A stretch of 64,000 nucleotides of DNA, from NCBI GenBank assembly GCA_028554645.1, contig JAQOOI010000070.1, forward strand, positions 1,860,001 to 1,924,000, written 5' to 3'. The translations under genes were made by a program, and so were the position numbers. Below are positions 1 to 10,522 of this stretch, piece after piece. This DNA is from Omphalotus guepiniiformis. Its lineage: Eukaryota; Basidiomycota; Agaricomycetes; Agaricales; Omphalotaceae. A model generated the notes under the pieces. It searched no databases and was not told the origin of the DNA. It saw only the letters and a program-made list of their open reading frames with translations. Each line of letters opens with the position of its first letter. Positions within the stretch are counted from its first letter, which is position 1.

Positions 1-152
1 GGTCCACCACCACCATTACCTTCATCGCCTTCTCCAGGATCCCCACCATTACCTCCTATTCCTTCTGGCTGATCACCAGCCTCTCCTTCCGTCGCCGCTG
101 CGATAATGTCATCGTCTTCGTCATTCGGCTCTTCAGGAGCAGTGTCGGACAT
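1..152 (-). CDS. N-terminus of a gag-like retrotransposon protein (partial)
   Basis: An open frame reads leftward from an ATG at 152-150 and leaves the window at base 1. The predicted start is acidic (MSDTAPEEPNDEDDD) and then turns glycine-rich with repeated GGNGG/GDEGNGG runs. Acidic, Gly-rich N-termini of this kind are common in gag proteins of fungal Ty3/gypsy elements, but no capsid or zinc knuckle is visible here. The AT-rich, LTR-like DNA immediately to the right (about 430-1010) fits a 5' LTR plus leader for a minus-strand element. Family placement is inference. Confidence 0.4.
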   Translation of the reverse strand, partial: MSDTAPEEPNDEDDDIIAAATEGEAGDQPEGIGGNGGDPGEGDEGNGGGG

Positions 153-429
153 GTCTTCATGTATCGGTAAAACTCCCGGCATTGTGGAAGTTCGACGAGT
201 CGGAGTTACCGGAGGATTTCGAAAACCAGGCAAATGACCTGGTGAAAATAATGTTGATAAAACCGGAGGTTGTTGAGAAAGGCGTGAGCCTCGGCTTGGT
301 GAGACGAATTCGCTTGCGCGAACTGAGTAAAGACCGGATCTCCGCCGCTCACGAAGAGCATTGGGATCGCGACCTTGGTAAAATGGTGCGTGAGACTGTG
401 AAGCCTCAAGTAAGGGGTTTGTAGGATGT

Positions 430-1010
430 TGTGACATGATCAATAGCAGCACAGAGAAGAGTTTTAAATACTGTTAAGTCCGTGCGGACTAGAGACGGTA
501 AGAGAGCGAGGACCTCCGAGGAGGTCCGAGAGAAGGAGTCGAAAGGAACAAGACAAGATAACCAGGAGCTCCGAATTGCTCCGGCAACAAGACTTCACCC
601 GGTAGGCAGTATTATTTCAATACTGCCCCCCGTGCTGCACCCGGATTGGAAGTCCGAGGAGAGATGAGAGTTTAGACGAGAAATTCAAGATAGTCGTCCA
701 GAGACTAATTTGATTTAAAACTAAAGTATGTACAGTACAAACGTGAAGTATTTATATGAGTATTCTACCGGAGATACTCGGAGTAAATAAACAATAGTGT
801 GAGAAAGAGTGAAACAAAAGAACAATAAGGACATGGAACGTCGGAGACGTTCGGATGTCCGGAGTAAAAAAGAATAATAAGAGCGAATAGGAAACCGTGA
901 ATTTGTAAAGTGAACCATATGGAAAGATTGAATAGATGTCAGGAAGAAGAAATCAAAGAAGTTCTAGAAACCGGAGGTCTGACCCGGAGTTCCGGCGCAT
1001 AGCTGTAACA
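430..1010 (-). mobile_element. Candidate 5' LTR and leader of a gypsy-like retroelement
   Basis: Read on the minus strand, the segment opens with TGTTACAGC at 1010, a typical LTR start. It contains a TATA-like TATAAATAC and several CCGG-rich short palindromes, and it ends in leader DNA ahead of the gag-like start at 152. The transposase reading frame to the right crosses into this segment and stops at 964, as expected if the retroelement inserted in the transposase gene near 1011. The second LTR and the other target duplication would lie outside the window, so the inner boundary near 430 is a guess. Confidence 0.35.
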
Positions 1011-4000
1011 GAGGTGGATGGAGTGTGGCCATGGCTTCAATATTGGTCGCATGCGTGTCTGTACTGTCTGTCTCAGAGTCGTTGTCATCGGATGACAATG
1101 ACAAATCTGCAGTTGAGGACTGATAGTCAGAGTCGTTGCTGTTGTCACTGTCTTCATTGACTGAATCTTCGTTCACGCTAGACTCCATTGTAAAATGAGT
1201 CTGAGGCCCGAAAATGTCATCATCGGATGAAACATCATATGCTCTTGGAAGTCGTGTTGGGAACGTGGCAGGAACATGCATGGTGGTGGATGATGCTTTA
1301 CTAGGTGCAAAGTCAGATTCTTTGAAGATTCCTGGGTCTAGTGGTCTGATCCCTGAATTTTTCCAGGCTTTGAGAATCGTGTTTGGGACAAAGGAGATTT
1401 TGCCTGCTGCCATGTACTCCTTTACAACATCTGCAAGCTGAATCCCTTCTCCCGTCTCATTGAGAATCAGGTCACAGCGTTTAAACCATGCGCTCTGCAA
1501 GGGGCTGAAGCAACCAACATCAAGAGGCTGGAGCCGATGCGTTGTTGCGTCAAAAAGCCTTTCAGTGCTGAAATCTATCAGATTGAAGTAAATATGGAAT
1601 GTTCAAGCATTGAAAACTGAACATAAAGGACTAGAGTCACCCCAGACTGCTAGTTAAGACATGAAACATACTTGTACTCACAATACCTAAGTGTAGTGTT
1701 TGCTACAGTACTAGATCTGGTGCTAAGCAACTGTGACCAATGGGTTATACAAAGAGATACTAGTTATGCCTCTCCAGATGTGTTGGAATTCCAATGTTCC
1801 ATACCAGATTGAGTTGGTCAGACCCACCCTCTAATAACTAGAGACTCTACCAAGTGTTGTTGACTGTAATCCAAGGGGTTGATGGATTTTCACTTCAATT
1901 GAACAACTATCTAAGTCCTTTGGACTGATCAAAAGTTCCAGCTGGTCTTGCTAACTAAGTTGGCACTACAAGATTGAATGCTGAGAATATGGGCAATCCT
2001 GAAGATTGTATTACCAGAGAAATATTGTACATTGAGTACTATGTGAACATAATGTCACTAAGAGGAAATGCCAATCTGTGTAATAATGGAAGTAGACTCA
2101 AAGTTACATCTGCACAAATGAGTTAGATACTCAATACTCATGATGGAAGGAGTTAGATACTGAAAACGAGTATCTCTCTGGATCTGAGTATCTCTCTGAA
2201 ATTCAGTAACCCTCTGAACTTGATGAAAGACAAAGGCACTCTAATTGGAGGTCTTAGACGGAACTATGGGATAGAATCCTATCCTAGGAGAAGCTGAGAG
2301 CTATCCTAAACAAGAAATATAACCTGAGTACAAATCTGACCAAAAAGAGATGTATAGGGGTAAAACTTGAAATAAACAGTTACTGTACCTTACTGTGGCT
2401 GATAGAAACGATGAAGCATGGTCTAGATAAGCTCTAGAGCTTCTACACAACTCCTAATGCTGCCCTAGTAGAGGAGAATGTGCCAATTTGGAGAAACTTA
2501 TAGGGGACCAGATTTGCAATGCACTGAGGAGAATGTCAACTGTCATGATACTGGTTGCTATTTACATGTTCTGGACCTTTATTTAGATACCCTGGGTACG
2601 CCCTAACACACCTAGAACGCGGACAAAGCGATATATTTCTGTTTTTATACCAATCTATACCCAAAGTTTCTACTTTTGACTATCTAACTGGAAAATTACC
2701 TAGAAAACTACCTAAAAAGAATCCAATCTCTGCTCAATTGATACTTACTTACTTTTGACTCATTTACTGTTCAGATTACTCTTTTAATTTCGAGATATAT
2801 GTTTGATTTTATGATTTAGTATATATAGCTTACAGGGTATCTATTTAGATTTTCTTAAGCAAGTACTGCCCAAAGCTACAAGCCAAAGCAGGAAACCCTT
2901 CTTAGACGGAATATAGCCTGGCTCTTTAGAGTTCAGTTCAAGAAATATCCAGTTGTGAAAACTTCTGTAAAGTCCCTTGTGGCAGATAAATTGAAAGAGA
3001 TACTGAATCTTTGCTGAAACTGCTGTTCTGTCTGTGCTGAATCTGCCTGCTGAAACTGTCTGTGCTGCATCTGAAACTGTTCCCTGCATTGTCTGACCAT
3101 TGGATCGAGTTTAAACATCGAGATTGATTGTCCTGAATCCCTCCTGAATCCTGAAAACCACCCTTACCTTCTGTCTGAATCTTGTGTCTTGAGATACCCT
3201 CTGCCATTTTTCACCCAGATTGAGATAAAGACATCTGTAACCCTGCAGATTCGAAGTTCAATTGTTGCGTCTAACTGTGCGGAATCTCTGACAACGCCAG
3301 TCACACCTCACCCTACATCATTTTGATTTGAGTTGGATTGTGCTCATTTGAGTATCTCTCTCGTTCATTTCATAGTCACTACAGCGTAGTGTGTGGTGGA
3401 AGACAGTACAATATGATATTGTTCCCGAATCCATAGTTCGCCCATGTCTCTTGCGTATGAGAGCCATGCCCATCGTATATCAACAATATAGGTTTTTTGG
3501 ACTTATTTCGAGCCTGCACCTGAGGAACAAAGACATCCTTGAACCACGCAAACCCAATCTCATCATCAGTCCAGCCATTGGCAGATGTTGCAATTCTATG
3601 GATACATGTCAGTACTAAGCACATTCTTGATCTCCGAAGAATCACTCACAGAATTTCAGGATCTACTTCAAACCACTGAGGACATTTCGTCACACCAGTG
3701 AATACAAAGGCTGGCTTAATATCTGCAGTTCCATCTGCAGATACTGTATCGAGGATTGTTACAAGCTGGAGTTCATCACTCTTGAGCCGGTACATCATTT
3801 TGTCGTTCCTATCAAAGAAGTATTTCTCTTGTGAGCCCTTTCGACCATCACCCAACTGAATTCCCTTCTCATCCATATTATACACATTTTCCCAAGGTAT
3901 TTCCTTCTCCTCCAACACCTCCTTCAGCATTTTGAAGTGTTCGTTAACAGATGAATAGTTGAATGCTTTTGCACGTTTAGGATCAAGTCCCGAGCCGCGA

Positions 4001-4437
4001 TTCAGCTTCAATTCCGGAAATTGCTTGTAGAACTTCCATATCCATGACTTGAACACTGCACCCTCCTTCACCGTGATCCCTTTTGACTTCAAGATATCAA
4101 GGACCTTTGGCCGAATAGTCCGTTTGTTCACTGGCATTGCCATTAGCCCAAGATAGTGAATCCATTCCACTAGTGTACGCTTTTCTGTATTACTGAGAAG
4201 CATCTGCTTGACATGTGCCTGTTTCTTTGGCAGGGCTTCTCCTTTGCATCGGCGGCGAAGAGTGGGATAGGACACTTTGAAGTGACGTGCAGCAGCCTTA
4301 ATGCTCTTCCACCCACCTTCCATCCATTCTGCTCGTGCATGCACGATTCGTTCCTCTGTATCAGCATTGATTTGACGATTGCGTTTGGCTGGCTTGTTTT
4401 GAGAGGTGGCAGAATGTACAGGAAGGGTGGGTGGCAT
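964..4437 (-). pseudogene. pogo/Tigger-like DDE transposase, split by an insertion and truncated
   Basis: The gene starts at 4437. Exon 1 (4437-3650) encodes an N-terminal helix-turn-helix region, a CENP-B/Tc5-type segment (KSWIWKFYKQFPEL) and the first DDE aspartate in VYNMDEKGIQLG. A 54-nt intron (3649-3596, GTGAGT...TAG) joins I-L to IATSANGWTDDE. Exon 2 carries the second aspartate in LLIYDGHGSH and reaches LPPHTT. There the frame is interrupted by the 1543-3383 insertion and resumes exactly with HRLQPLDVG (third acidic position) at about 1542. The C-terminus becomes Ser/Asp-rich and ends at 964 inside LTR-like DNA, so its native end is lost. The frame is otherwise open, suggesting recent inactivation. 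Family assignment rests on these motifs. Confidence 0.8.
1543..3383. mobile_element. 1.84-kb TG...CA insertion with 4-bp target duplication
   Basis: The segment begins TGTTGCGTC at 1543 and ends CACTACA at 3383. It is flanked by GCGT at 1539-1542 and GCGT at 3384-3387. Removing the segment and one GCGT restores an uninterrupted transposase frame across HTT-HRLQ. TG...CA ends and a 4-bp duplication are typical of LTR-class elements. The segment has no long ORF, only short AT-rich repeats such as two copies of GAGTTAGATACT and several GAGTATCTCTCT, so it may be a long solo LTR or a non-autonomous LTR element. No paired internal LTRs were found. Confidence 0.75.
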
Positions 4438-4556
4438 GAACTAGGCTGGCACTAGGAGGCGGGACGAGGTGCTTTAAAAAAGTTCTGGTCTCAGCAATGT
4501 GACACCATGTGATTGACGCGCTGATCACTCTGCAGTTTCACTTCATCACCACCGCC
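4438..4556. promoter_or_regulatory. Short divergent promoter between transposase and companion gene
   Basis: Only 119 bp separate the transposase start (minus strand) from the companion gene start (plus strand). The stretch is the only room for promoters of both genes and contains an A-rich run near 4477. No other motif was recognised. The shared promoter is inferred from geometry alone. Confidence 0.4.
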
Positions 4557-5226
4557 ATGTCGACTCAGAAAATCAAAGCACTTTCGCCCATGGCCTCACC
4601 TGTGAATGCTCGCAAGCGCCGCTTCTCAAAAATGAGCAATGACGAGAATACTATGCCTCGAGACTGCGACAGGTGAGTCTTTCTAAGTCTGAGTAAGGGT
4701 GCTTGTGTTCATTTACTTGGTTTTAGAACGCTTGTTGACCCACAACACAACACTTCAGGGCAGCCTGAACTCAAGCTAGAGCTGTGCAATGGAGTTATTA
4801 AACCAGAAGGTGTGTTATGACTTCTTGAGATGGTAAGAGTAACACTAACTCGATAGTGTGTATACAGCTCTATACACATCAAGTGCCATACAAACCCATC
4901 TTACCTCAAGTCACATTACTTACATGAAACAGCATAACGAATTTCTTTTCACCTGTGGCAACAGCTGGTTCGAACGAAAGGAGAGGCTTCAGATGAGGTT
5001 GACTAAAATGACTGCTCAGCGGGATGCAGCGACTGCTGAAGCTGCTCGTGTGCATGAGCAATATGCTGTGATACAAGCAGAGAATGTCTGCCTGTGCCAG
5101 GAGAGGGATAGCTTGCGCCGGGAAAATGAGGAGCTCAATACTGAGGTAGATTATTGGAGAGAAAAGTTTGCTGATGTCGGGGCAAGGATGACTCAATTTG
5201 TACACTCACACCCTAGGAAAGCTTAG
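4557..5226 (+). CDS. Coiled-coil companion protein of the pogo-like element
   Basis: A three-exon model (4557-4672, 4727-4809, 4868-5226) gives 185 residues with all splice phases closing. The N-terminus is short and basic (NARKRRFSK), which could serve as a nuclear signal. The middle is unremarkable, and the C-terminal third is a strongly charged heptad-rich coiled coil (from about KERLQMRL through ENEELNTEVDYWREKF). I do not recognise the family. Divergent placement 119 bp from a DDE transposase suggests it belongs to the same element, perhaps as a DNA-binding or oligomerising accessory protein, but that is inference. Alternatively it is a captured host bZIP-like fragment. Confidence 0.55.
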
Positions 5227-5766
5227 TTTACTTTGGATGAATGAATATTGCTTGTCTATGATATGTTGTTGCTCAATGTCTCGTGTTAGTACATCTGCGC
5301 TGGAAAAGCAGAACATCTGCAGTAGGCAAGCCGCAGGTACAAGGCTCGGCATATGGGAAGTTGAAACCCATCACACTGGTATCACGCTTGTATCACACTC
5401 ATACCACTTCATTCATAGATTCATCTGTAAATCATCTTCTATGTTTCCGATGACCTTGAGACTTCACATCAGCATTGGTATGGTATGAATTAATAGATAT
5501 ATGAATTTTTTATAACGTACCTAAGGGTACGTGGTTCATTCCAGAGGTTGTCACACTGAAATGTCACTCTCCTCGAGCATTGTTTTGCATATACCTTTCA
5601 ATTCCTTCTAACCTCTCACAATCTGTTTTGATATTTTGTATTCTATGCATCCAATGTACCTTACAAAAAATTGACGAAGTACAAACTTGCCTGGATGGGA
5701 AGATATTCACGAAGTTGCAATTCTGTGTGCAGTACACATTGAAAACCACCATAGTACTAAGTCTCG
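5227..5766. other. Gene-poor spacer right of the pogo-like element
   Basis: No convincing coding region. A short palindrome, GTACCTAAGGGTAC, lies near 5518-5531 and could mark an element edge, but no matching terminal repeat was found on the other side of the transposase. Confidence 0.4.
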
Positions 5767-6153
5767 GAGGGCAGTGACTTTGCCCTCGGGGATAGTGCTG
5801 GCAATGCCTCGTTTGAGATATTTATTGATGAGACGACCTTGAGATATCTCCAGGATATCTCGATTAAAAAATTATGACCTCGAGTTGTTAATCTCGAGGT
5901 CACCTCCTTCTCATTTACCGAGAGTTGTCTCAAGGAAGGTGACTTTTTCCGAGATACTATCTCGAGGTCACCTTGATCTCAGCTTCCGGCGACACTGTAC
6001 TTTGAGAGTTCTAAGTTTGAAGAGAGGATACTTACATATGACCTCAAATTCAATTGGACAAGTGTCTTTCCCAGTTCAAACGTTCAACGTTCAACTTGCG
6101 ACTTCAAGTTCACTCACTCATTCTACTTGAACTCGAAAAGACTTGTCCAATTG
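5767..6153. repeat. Cluster of perfect inverted repeats (MITE-like debris)
   Basis: Four inverted repeats occur in under 400 bp. GAGGGCA/TGCCCTC lie at 5767-5773 and 5781-5787, and GAGATATC/GATATCTC near 5841-5861. TGACCTCGAG/CTCGAGGTCA lie at 5875-5884 and 5893-5902, with a third copy at 5961-5970. A 13-bp pair CAATTGGACAAGT/ACTTGTCCAATTG encloses 6051-6153. No coding potential. The last pair could be a tiny MITE of 103 bp, but no target duplication is evident. Confidence 0.6.
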
Positions 6154-7244
6154 CAGTGTCACTGGTACTTAAATTGGGCGGGCCTTAGCTCAGTCAGAGT
6201 CAGGACCTCCCCGGTAGTACAATGTTTGATTTCGGAAGTGTACTACGACTCGGAATAGGTGAGTATCCGCGAGTCCATGTGGAATTTCATGTTGCCGTTG
6301 TGGTTTGCCAAAGTAGGGAAATACATTTACTTTGGAACTTGAAGAGAGGCTCACGAAACAAAGAGTCATCGATTCGGTATTGTATCATATGTCGTTCCGG
6401 ATAGACTATTGACGTGTCGTGTATCGTGAATCGTGTATCGTGTATCGTGATGGGGGGCTGCGATAAGTGAGTGTATCGTATTACTAACGTGAACTGCGAG
6501 GGGAAAAGTTGGAATTGGAAAGCTGGTATAATTTTTGACGTCAAGGCCTACTGCCAAATACGTCCAAGCCTCAGCCAAACACGTGCACGTGAAGTATTCG
6601 ACGATCGAAATGCGGTCATGTGACCGTGTCGTCTCTTTCTTTCCTGCAATCCAACATCCCTCCCACTTTCAGTGGTAGCACCATATTTTTCGTGTCTCTT
6701 CTTCTATCTCCTCTCGCCCTTCTCGATTGAACCTCAAATGGCACCTTTCACGCGCTCCAAACACGGAGAACCTAGTTTCTCCACAGGCAACCCCTTGGAC
6801 CGTCTATTGGGTGTTTCTAACAATTCACAACCACCTCGCTTCGATCACTGATCAGAATCTCGGGGGTAGCCCTTTGATAAAGATAACCCCGTTCCTCTTA
6901 GATCGAAACTGACTGTCTGACTACGCGGCTCGGACGCGATGTGACAAGGTCCTGGAAATTTTACTTGAATGTACTCGAATATTTATAATTCACTCCTTTC
7001 CTTCGCTAGTCAGAAACTGTGCGATTGATGGCAACATGACCATCTATCTGCCTCCCTGAGACTCGCCCGTACTGGCCATGGTTTGAGGTGGGGACTAGAG
7101 AGGATTTAGGCTCTGGGTTCCTCGACTGATCTCATTTTACGCCTGGGAACACTCAACGCAGCGCGTACAATCCTGTTCGCGCCTGCCATCTTTCGTTGAT
7201 CTTGAGACCAGCTGGGAAGAAGTATGTGGACGACTGCTTCAACC
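6154..7244. other. Non-coding spacer with a small ORF and a short tandem repeat
   Basis: A TCGTGTATCGTGA-type tandem repeat lies at about 6417-6450. A 37-codon ORF starts at 6738 (MAPFTRSKHGEPSF) after a pyrimidine-rich stretch and ends at 6851. It looks like the start of a larger decayed gene, but nothing recognisable follows. No other gene is supported. Confidence 0.35.
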
Positions 7245-7866
7245 ATGGCTTCGTCGTGGGATACGGTACTGGAGAGAACGATGGTGCATTACGGGTGTGA
7301 ACGAGGTGTGGGGTCCTTGTATGCGTTCTTGCTGTTGTTATCAGCTCTTCTCGCCGCATCTGGAAGGGGAAATTGCCTCCTAGACGAAAAGGTCTTTCGC
7401 TTGTTGGCGATATCTTCTAGGTATTGGATGAGGCATGGAAGGAGTTTATTCAATGGAAGGTGGAGTTCGGTATGTCTATGTTTTGATGCTACTGCTACTC
7501 ATGCCTATCATTCATTTGCGAACACTTAAGTAGGGCTTCTCGTGTATCTCAGCTTAGCTGGAAAACATACGCTCATCCTCAACTTCCATAAGGCAGCACC
7601 AGACCTTCGTGACCGTTGGGAAGGAATATACTCTGATACTGAGGCTGCGTATCTCGCCGGAACAATGTATAGTGAGCATCCCATTATTGTAAGTATGATC
7701 AGGCGAACCAAATTAAAGTGTTTTCGTCAGTTCAGCGCAGCTGGTACGGAAACTGTAAGATATCTGAAATGCCTCATGCTCACGGACACTTGCTAACATC
7801 TCGTATAGGCATCTACTTTCCTTGCATGGTTCATGCACGCAATGCTAGGCAATGCTTCTCAGTTTA
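7245..7866 (+). pseudogene. P450 pseudogene A (internal deletion)
   Basis: Aligning by eye with the intact P450s at 8526 and 11413 shows the same start (ATG GCT TCG TCG TGG GAT) and exon-1 framework, but it is full of frameshifts and stops. After the exon-2 equivalent (GGAATATACTCTGAT) the sequence jumps straight to the exon-4 piece (CTGAGGCTGCGTATCTCGCC). It then passes through remnants of exons 5 and 6 and stops at 7866. Exon 3, the ExxR region and the heme loop are missing. It joins directly to the duplicated promoter DNA that starts at 7869. Confidence 0.75.
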
Positions 7867-7947
7867 GAAGAAGTGGAGCTGCCAATCAGTGTAACTGAGT
7901 TTACTTAGTCCTTCCAGTTCCTTCTATGCGCCATCTGTCTTCTGGAG

Positions 7948-8000
7948 TTGACGTGACGTTGTCTCTCGACCGAACAACTCGTTCAAAGCGATGAAGAGCC
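7948..8000 (+). promoter_or_regulatory. Conserved P450 upstream block, copy 1
   Basis: A block containing GACGTGACGTTGTCTC, CGACCGAACAACTCGTTCA and GCGATGAAGAGC is shared by the upstream DNA of several P450 copies. Its survival in the more diverged third copy, while surrounding bases differ, suggests a regulatory element. It could also simply be residual homology of the duplication. Confidence 0.4.
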
Positions 8001-8158
8001 GCGACGGCGGTCAGCAGTCGCAAGCATCGGGTTCTCAACTAATCTCTTCTTGTACCGACTTCTGAGCGAGGTGGGGAGCACAAATACAATGCTACATCTA
8101 CACCAAAAGCAACCCGTTCATTGTGCTTTTGAAAGCAACAGCTTTACTACCGTGCACA

Positions 8159-8248
8159 ATGGCTTCCGAGTCGATGATGGCTTTCTCTTGGGAATCAATG
8201 CTGGAGGCGGCGCTTGTTCACGCAAACAAGCAGTGGGTCATTCTATAA
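8159..8248 (+). pseudogene. P450 pseudogene B (start of exon 1 only)
   Basis: Twenty-nine codons begin MASESMMAFSWESMLEAALVH and resemble the N-terminus of the P450 at 8526. A stop follows at 8246-8248, just before the second promoter copy. It is the truncated 3' edge of the 380-bp tandem duplication and has no catalytic part. Confidence 0.75.
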
Positions 8249-8327
8249 AGAAGTGGAGCTGCTAATCAGTGTACCTGAGTTTACTTAGTCCTTCCAGTTC
8301 CTTCCATGCGCCATCTGTCTTCTGGAG

Positions 8328-8380
8328 TTGATGTGACGTTGTCTTTCGACCGAACAACTCGTTCAGAGCGATGAAGAGCC
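8328..8380 (+). promoter_or_regulatory. Conserved P450 upstream block, copy 2
   Basis: Second copy of the block described at 7948, here about 150-200 bp upstream of the start of the intact P450. It is nearly identical to copy 1. This is the copy best placed to act on the 8526 gene. Confidence 0.4.
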
Positions 8381-8525
8381 ACGACGGCGGTCAGCAGTCG
8401 CAAGCATCGGGTTCTCAACTAATCTCTTCTTGTACCGACTTCTGAGCGAGGTGGGGAGCACAAAGATAGCCTTAAAATGCTTCTTCTACACCAAAGGCAA
8501 GGCAACCCCTTCACTACCGTGGACA

Positions 8526-10522
8526 ATGGCTTCCGAGTCGATAATGGCTTCCTCTTGGGAAGCGACATTAGAGACGGCGCTTACTCGCGTGAACAACCTG
8601 TGGGTCGTTGTATGTGCCATTGCCATTGCCGTATGCTTTTTTCGCATCTCGTGGAAAGGGAAACTACCTCCTGGACCAAAAGGTCTTCCATTCGTTGGCA
8701 ATCTCTTCCAGGTATCGATTGAGTCATGGAAAGTGTTCACTCAATGGAAGGGAGAGTTCGGTATGTGAATTTTCAATGTTTGGCGTGTCGATTATTCAAT
8801 TGTAAACAGGCCCTCTCGTGTATCTTAACCTCGCCGGAAAGAATGTGCTCATTCTCAACTCTCCTAAGGCAGCAGCAGACCTTCTTGACCGTCGGGCAGG
8901 AATATACTCTGACAGACCTCGTAACATTGTCGCCTCTGAAATAATGACAAAAAGCTTATTCCTTACATTCCGACCGTGCGACGATTTGTGAGTGCCGGAG
9001 TGTTTTTAATGTAACACCGCTTACTCTCCTATTTGCAGATGGCGACGGATGCGACGGACAGCTCACGATGGTCTTCAGAAGAGTGTCGTGAAGGACTACT
9101 ACCCTATTCAGACAACGGAAGCGATTTACCTTACCGATGCCATACTCCAAGATGCCAAATCATGGGAGAAGCACCTGTCTCGCGCTACCGTCTCTGGTAT
9201 TATGAGTCTCGTTTACGATACGCCTCTCATCAAAGACGAGAACGAGCCATCTGTTGCGCGTATCAATGACTTCGTTGGGCGGATGAATAGAGCAGCCTTC
9301 CCTGGTGCATATTATGTTGAAATGTTCACCTGGATGAAGTATCTCCCCTCTGTGATCGCACCTTGGAAGAAGTATGCGGAAGACTGGTATAAGAAGGATG
9401 AAGTTATGTTTAAGGGGCTATACAATGATGTCCGCCAACGTGTGGTAAGTAATGTAATCACCTTGGAGGCATTGCTGCTGTTAACATTATTTGATAGCTT
9501 GCTGATGACGAAAAGCCAAGTTTTTGTGCCACAATCCTCAAGGATGAGACGCATGAATTTGATGATACTGAGGCTGCGTATCTCGCCGGAATCATGTAGT
9601 GAGTATCCGATTATGGTATGATCAGGCAAACCAAATTCATGCAGTTGTTGTGTATAGCGCAGGAGGGGCCGAAAGTGTGAGATATCTTTTTCTTGTGCTC
9701 GTGAACCGCTCAGTGCTAATAATCCCGCATGAAAGACATCTTCTGTCCTTGCATGGTTCATGCACGCAATGCTGCTGAACCCAGAAGTTCAGAAGAAGGC
9801 CCAGGAAGAACTCGACGCCGTCGTTGGTCGTTCGCGTATGCCATCGTTTGCCGACTATGAACACCTGCGTGAGTCTCCGAACAGCTACTGGCCTGTATCA
9901 GTATCACATTTCTCTTTACAGCTTACATCCGCGGCGTCGTCAAAGAATCATTGCGCTTGCGTCCTGTTGCTCCCCTTGGTATGCCCCATCAATCTACCGA
10001 ACACGATTGGTACGAGGGTTACTACATCCCGAAAGGTACGACTGTCATCGCCAACGTGTGGTCATTGAATCGCGATCCGGATATTTATGGTACTAACGCG
10101 ACGCAGTTCGTACCGGAGCGACACATCGTCGACGGAAAGATCGCACCAGCAGTAGCAGATACGAAAGACGAATCACATTTCACATTCGGGTTTGGGCGTC
10201 GTATCTGTGTGGGAAGACAGGTCGCGAACAATGCGTTGTTCATCGATATTGCGTCCATTTTGTGGGCATGTAATATTCTTCCACCGAAGGATGATCATGG
10301 GAATGATATTCTCCCAGTCGATGATGACGAAGTGAATCATGGGCTTGTTGTGTGCGTCGTATTCTCATTCTCATTGTCGTTTTGTGTCCCTCTCCTCAGA
10401 AAGCTGATGTGTTCATCGTTTTCTTTAGACGTCCGGTTCCTTTCGAATGTGTGACTACGCCTCGGTTTCCTGAAGTTAGCGCAATTCTTGCGGCGACTAA
10501 AGAAGTACATGGGCTCTCGTGA
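8526..10522 (+). CDS. Cytochrome P450 monooxygenase (intact copy 1)
   Basis: Eight exons (8526-8760, 8810-8987, 9039-9444, 9498-9598, 9658-9676, 9736-9868, 9922-10351, 10429-10522) give 531 residues. All are bounded by GT-AG and all phases close. An N-terminal membrane anchor (WVVVCAIAIAVCFF) is followed by the proline hinge PPGPKGLPFVGN. The I-helix AGGAES-TS spans the 19-nt exon 5 and exon 6. ExxR is ESLR, PERF is represented by FVPERH, and the heme loop is FGFGRRICVG with the cysteine ligand. It should be an ER-bound NADPH-dependent oxygenase. It resembles the fungal P450s often labelled O-methylsterigmatocystin-oxidoreductase-like, which says little about substrate. It is the near twin of 11413-13393. 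Confidence 0.92.

Larger units (their letters stand above)
7869..8468 (+). repeat. Tandem duplication (380-bp period) of P450 promoter and start
   Basis: The sequence from AAGAAGTGGAGCTGC at 7869 is repeated at 8249, an offset of 380 bp. About 220 bp are nearly identical (a handful of substitutions). They are followed by diverged copies of the 5' leader and first codons, which lead into pseudogene B in copy 1 and the intact P450 in copy 2. The duplication gives the intact gene an extra upstream promoter copy. Confidence 0.85.

Noticed and set aside
6178..6215. GGGCCTTAGCTCAGTCAGAG looks like the 5' half of a tRNA
   Set aside because: No T arm or closing acceptor strand follows within 100 bp.
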